Assembly: GCA_009885945.1 (NCBI GenBank)
Contig: VFJR01000114.1
Location: 1 to 33,215, forward strand
Length of the DNA stretch: 33,215 bases
Source of the DNA: Anaerolineaceae bacterium
GTDB lineage: Bacteria > Chloroflexota > Anaerolineae > Anaerolineales > Villigracilaceae
Direction of reading: 5' to 3'
The notes under the pieces were generated by a model. That model saw only the letters and a program-made list of their open reading frames with translations, was not told the origin of the DNA and made no database searches. Position numbers and translations under genes: made by a program. Positions 30,644-33,215 of the stretch are shown piece by piece; position 1 is the stretch's first letter; every line of letters begins with the position of its first letter.

Positions 30644-31522
30644 ATGCCAGCCCAAATCATTGATGGAAAATTGATCGCTCAAAATTTACGCGAGGAGGTT
30701 ACTGCAAAAGTAGCCCGGCGCCTCGCTGACGGCAAGACCAAACCCACTCTTGCAACGGTTCTTGTTGGCAGTCGTGTAGATTCTGCAACTTATGTTTCTG
30801 CTAAACAAAAAGCCTGTGCTGAATTGGGTATGGGTTCTGTCAGTCATAACCTGCCCGAGGATATTTCTCAGGAAGAATTGGAAAAGATTATCAAAAGCCT
30901 GAATGCAGATAAATCTATTAATGGGATTTTGGTTCAATTGCCTTTACCAGCTCATTTGAATGAAGAAAGAATTTTGCAATTGATCAGCATTGAAAAAGAT
31001 GTGGACGGCTTTTCCCCATTAAATATTGGTCGTCTTGCTCAAAAAGGACGAGAGCCTTTATTTGTGCCTTGTACACCCTACGGCTGCATTTATTTATTGG
31101 AAAAATCAGGGGTAAAAATTGAAGGTGCAAACGCGGTTGTCTTGGGCAGGTCAAATATTGTTGGGATGCCTGCCGCGTTGTTGTTGATCAGTAGAAACGC
31201 CACTGTAACTGTGTGTCATTCGCGCACCAAAGATATTGCGGGCATGATTCGGCAGGCGGATATTTTGATCGCCGCCATTGGCAAAACTGAATTTGTGCGC
31301 GGGGATTGGATCAAGCCTGGCGCGGCGGTGATAGATGTGGGCATTAATTCCAAGCCGGATGCGACTAAGAAAAGCGGCTATCGTTTAGTGGGGGATGTGA
31401 ATTACGATGAAGCGAAAGAAACGGCTGGGTTCATCACTCCAGTTCCGGGCGGGGTTGGACCGATGACGATCGCCATGCTGATGAATAATACATATCGCGC
31501 GGCTGAGATTCAAGATAGTTGA
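30644..31522 (+). CDS. folD: Methylenetetrahydrofolate dehydrogenase/cyclohydrolase FolD
   Basis: A 292-residue bifunctional enzyme linking methylene- and formyl-tetrahydrofolate. Seen are YVSAKQKACAELG with the catalytic Lys, GILVQLPLPAHL, DVDGFSPLNIGRL, PCTPYGC, VLGRSNIVGMPAALLL for NAD(P) binding, and TPVPGGVGPMTIAMLM. Length and motifs are normal. A strong AAAGGAG precedes the ATG. The gap to the carrier-thioesterase gene is only 32 bases with no terminator, so it is probably co-transcribed. It is housekeeping and probably was there before the peptide cluster. Confidence 0.96.
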   Translation: MPAQIIDGKLIAQNLREEVTAKVARRLADGKTKPTLATVLVGSRVDSATYVSAKQKACAELGMGSVSHNLPEDISQEELEKIIKSLNADKSINGILVQLPLPAHLNEERILQLISIEKDVDGFSPLNIGRLAQKGREPLFVPCTPYGCIYLLEKSGVKIEGANAVVLGRSNIVGMPAALLLISRNATVTVCHSRTKDIAGMIRQADILIAAIGKTEFVRGDWIKPGAAVIDVGINSKPDATKKSGYRLVGDVNYDEAKETAGFITPVPGGVGPMTIAMLMNNTYRAAEIQDS

Positions 31523-31528
31523 TTGAAT

Positions 31529-31560
31529 AAAAAAAGTCCATATTTCTATGGACTTTTTTT
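31529..31560. terminator. Bidirectional terminator between folD and the FKBP gene
   Basis: AAAAAAAGTCCATA and TATGGACTTTTTTT form a 14-bp perfect stem around a 4-base loop. It serves both convergent genes and closes the long plus-strand run. Confidence 0.9.
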
Positions 31561-31574
31561 ATTGATATACTTTT

Positions 31575-31910
31575 TTATTTCATTGAAACGAGTTCTACAT
31601 CAAAAACAAGCGTTGCATTGGGCGGAATTACGCCGCCCGCACCGCGTTCACCGTAAGCAAGATTTGGGGGAATAGTGAGCTTTGCCTTGCCGCCGACTTT
31701 CATGAGGGCAATGCCCTCGTCCCAGCCCTTGATGACATTGCCTTTTCCTAATGGAAATGTGATCGGCTCGCCGCGTGTGACTGAGCTGTCAAATACTGTG
31801 CCGTCTAATAATTTGCCTGTGTAATGCACGCTGACGACTTTTCCCGCCACTGCCTGCGCGCCTGTGCCTGCTTCTACTTCGACATATTCCAATCCGCTTG
31901 ATGTTTTCAT
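31575..31910 (-). CDS. FKBP-type peptidyl-prolyl isomerase
   Basis: A 111-residue single-domain FKBP without signal peptide, so cytoplasmic. It has [37 protein letters not shown], and [20 protein letters not shown], the standard active-site strands. It speeds proline isomerisation in folding proteins. GGAGAG lies 4 bases before the ATG. It is monocistronic. Confidence 0.95.
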   Translation of the reverse strand: MKTSSGLEYVEVEAGTGAQAVAGKVVSVHYTGKLLDGTVFDSSVTRGEPITFPLGKGNVIKGWDEGIALMKVGGKAKLTIPPNLAYGERGAGGVIPPNATLVFDVELVSMK

Positions 31911-31952
31911 TTTCTCTCCATTTGTTTTTTTTGTGGATTGTACCTTTAAAAA

Positions 31953-31971
31953 CTAGCATTTCGTGTGCTAG
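31953..31971. promoter_or_regulatory. Inverted repeat in the FKBP/sdhC divergent region
   Basis: CTAGCA and TGCTAG, 7 bases apart, lie just upstream of a rightward TAAAAT (31977-31982). On the other side is a leftward TACAAT (31938-31943). The site could control either gene. Confidence 0.35.
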
Positions 31972-32027
31972 GAGGGTAAAATCAAGAATTGTGACTAAAG
32001 TTACAAATAAAATTTTAGGAGATTTAC

Positions 32028-32408
32028 ATGAGCTTGAAAAGAGATGTTAGCCTTTCTACAGCTCTGCGATACAAAGGACAAGGTCCGTTTTTGACTTTTA
32101 TTTTGCATCGTATTGGCGGAATAGGAATGGCGCTCTTCATAACATTGCATGTGTTGGCTTCATTTGTTGAGGGCAGAGGTTGGAAAATTGGGGATGTGAT
32201 TAATGATATTTATATCAATCCTGTCTTCCAAATTGTTTTGCTGTTTTTTGTATTATTCCATGTCATTAATGGATTACGCATCACAATGCTAGACCTTTTC
32301 CCAACCCGCTTAATTCAATACCACCGTCAAGCGATTAAGCTTGAGTGGGTTGTGTTTATTGCTATCTATGGCTTTGCTGTGATTTCGATTATAGGGAGCA
32401 TGTTATGA
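32028..32408 (+). CDS. sdhC: Succinate dehydrogenase cytochrome b subunit
   Basis: A 126-residue membrane subunit of complex II that binds heme b and quinone. It has the N-terminal ALRYKGQGPFLTFILHRIGG with the conserved HRxxG. Three helices follow: GMALFITLHVLASF with the probable heme-ligand His, FQIVLLFFVLFHVINGLRI, and LEWVVFIAIYGFAVISIIG. TAGGAGA lies 7 bases before the ATG. It overlaps sdhD by four bases. Confidence 0.88.
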   Translation: MSLKRDVSLSTALRYKGQGPFLTFILHRIGGIGMALFITLHVLASFVEGRGWKIGDVINDIYINPVFQIVLLFFVLFHVINGLRITMLDLFPTRLIQYHRQAIKLEWVVFIAIYGFAVISIIGSML

Positions 32409-32839
32409 ATCAAGCCAAAGCAAGAAATTTACCTTTGTCTAAACGCGGGATGAGTTTTGAAACCGTGATGTGGGTCTTTACCCGTGCTACCGCGCTTTTG
32501 ATGTATGGCTTCATCCTGGTGGGCATTGTTGGCGCGTTGATGATGGGCGCAGCAAATGATATGAATTTTGCAGATATTTTGCGCTGGGCGCTCATGCCGA
32601 ATGTTTCACATGTTGAGAATACGAACCTTGCAGACTTGGCTCCTTGGGCAACGACCTTTTGGAAACTAGTGGCAATGGGATTGTTCGTCACAGCCTCATC
32701 TCATGGCGTGCATGGTGTGATTGTTGTCTTGGATGATTACTTTGCAAAACATTCGCACCGTCAAATAATCCGCGGGATTTGTGTGATTATTTTTCTTGCT
32801 GTTGCGCCTGCTGGTTTGTATGTTATTTGGACTTCGTAA
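32405..32839 (+). CDS. sdhD: Succinate dehydrogenase membrane anchor subunit
   Basis: A 144-residue three-helix protein: FTRATALLMYGFILVGIVGALMMG (split here as FTRATALLMYGFILV and GIVGALMMG), then FWKLVAMGLFVTASSHGVHG with His residues placed for heme and quinone binding, and ICVIIFLAVAPAGLYVIW. The ATG at 32405 overlaps the sdhC stop (ATGA), and an upstream in-frame start inside sdhC is not needed. The catalytic subunits sdhA and sdhB would be expected next but are not seen in the remaining 376 bases. Confidence 0.85.
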   Translation: MNQAKARNLPLSKRGMSFETVMWVFTRATALLMYGFILVGIVGALMMGAANDMNFADILRWALMPNVSHVENTNLADLAPWATTFWKLVAMGLFVTASSHGVHGVIVVLDDYFAKHSHRQIIRGICVIIFLAVAPAGLYVIWTS

Positions 32840-32849
32840 GATATTTAAA

Positions 32850-32865
32850 CACAAAGGACACGAAG
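32850..32865 (+). repeat. CACAAAGGACACGAAG repeat unit
   Basis: CACAAAGGACACGAAG begins 11 bases after sdhD. The same type of unit forms the inverted repeat at 20639-20700. It sits about 70 bases before the GxxExxY remnant. Confidence 0.7.
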
Positions 32866-32931
32866 AGCACTAAGGTTGGTTTTGTGAAAGATAAGGTCGA
32901 TTTTTCTTGACTGTATTTGAGGATGAGTTAA

Positions 32932-33209
32932 TTGGAAAGTAAAAGGTTAATGCCAGGTATGCAGAAGAAAAATTACTTGCCTATTCCTGTTGAAACTGAA
33001 AGAACAGGAAAATTAGTTCTTGATGCGGCTTATAAAGTCCATACTGTATTGGGTCCTGGTCTACTTGAGTCTGTGTATCAAACGGCAATTGAGCATGTCC
33101 TTAAAACTTTAGTTTCCGCTAACTGGATTTGATAAAAGAAAAGGTAATGGTGCAAAGCGTGGTAATCTTGTTTTGCGAACAAATCCCACGACACCATTAC
33201 CTAAAATGA
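32932..33209 (+). pseudogene. Degraded GxxExxY-family protein gene
   Basis: The first frame encodes ETERTGKLVLDAAYKVHTVLG and GPGLLESVYQTAIEHVL, the N-terminal signature of the GxxExxY family (G-x-x-E-x-x-Y seen as GLLESVY). It then stops at 33132. Another frame (33123-33209) reads LDLIKEKVMVQSVVILF, resembling the later family segment LDL(L/I)V...VIVELK, but without the ELK. The middle of the protein (tens of residues) is missing between the two. This looks like a deletion plus frame change. Family members have a PD-(D/E)xK nuclease-like fold and are about 125-135 residues. The start is unclear: TTG at 32932 or ATG at 32950 or 32959. Confidence 0.65.
33143..33201. repeat. Nested inverted repeat at the window end
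   Basis: GGTAATGGTG (33143-33152) pairs with CACCATTACC (33192-33201), CGTGG (33158-33162) with CCACG (33186-33190), and TTGTT (33168-33172) with AACAA (33178-33182). The 59 bases can fold into one long hairpin. It overlaps the degraded end of the GxxExxY gene. Confidence 0.7.
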
Positions 33210-33215
33210 ATCATA

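Noticed and set aside
32345-32404. Longer sdhD starting inside sdhC
   Set aside because: The ATG at 32405 overlaps the sdhC stop in the usual ATGA form, and the extra residues are an out-of-frame reading of the sdhC membrane helix.
33143-33201. Integron attC site
   Set aside because: The core RYYYAAC and GTTRRRY sites are not placed as an attC needs, and no integrase or cassette array is seen.

Overview
The window reads as bacterial chromosome with moderate-to-low GC content, most likely from an uncultured Chloroflexota, class Anaerolineae. This placement is inferred from gene style. The clues are a fused alpha/beta E1 dehydrogenase, a LipB with an internal Cys-x-x-Cys loop, a LuxR-type regulator with NB-ARC and TPR domains, and many short palindromic repeats between and inside genes. 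No 16S gene or other decisive marker is present.

Layout. Bases 1-2709 hold a divergent pair: the first 23 codons of a membrane or secreted protein (minus) and a large NB-ARC/TPR/LuxR regulator (plus), with a perfect 16-bp dyad between them. Bases 2740-5450 hold an XdhC-like protein, thioredoxin, an atypical SDR and its GbsR-type regulator with a clear operator-promoter. Bases 5577-6660 hold surE, a REP-like inverted repeat and tRNA-Arg(GCG). Bases 6786-9713 form a dprE2-dprE1-lipB operon; lipB carries in-frame palindromic repeats. Bases 9797-11938 hold an FHA protein, an AI-2E-family permease and a 60-residue orphan. Bases 12004-17336 hold a five-gene minus-strand operon: aminotransferase, peroxiredoxin-like protein, cyclic-nucleotide-binding/PH membrane protein, peptide deformylase and recF. 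Two small unknown genes follow (17469-18087, minus).

Bases 18239-31522 are a tightly packed plus-strand run: E1(alpha-beta), E2, a membrane adenylate cyclase, an isoprenylcysteine-methyltransferase-like protein, a three-gene nonribosomal peptide system (ligase-carrier; C-A-T-TE; carrier-TE) and folD. The window ends with an FKBP isomerase, sdhC, sdhD, and a degraded GxxExxY gene beside repeat sequence.

How the genes work together. LipB makes the octanoyl precursor of the lipoyl group that E2 carries. The cyclase makes cAMP, and the cyclic-nucleotide-binding protein at 13827-15653 is a plausible receptor. The compact nonribosomal peptide system is the best candidate for undescribed biology. 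Its last gene looks like a recent chimera, built from a start region resembling that of folD, a carrier domain nearly copied from the neighbouring NRPS, and a divergent thioesterase. The short dispersed repeats have entered coding sequence at linkers of lipB and the E2 gene.
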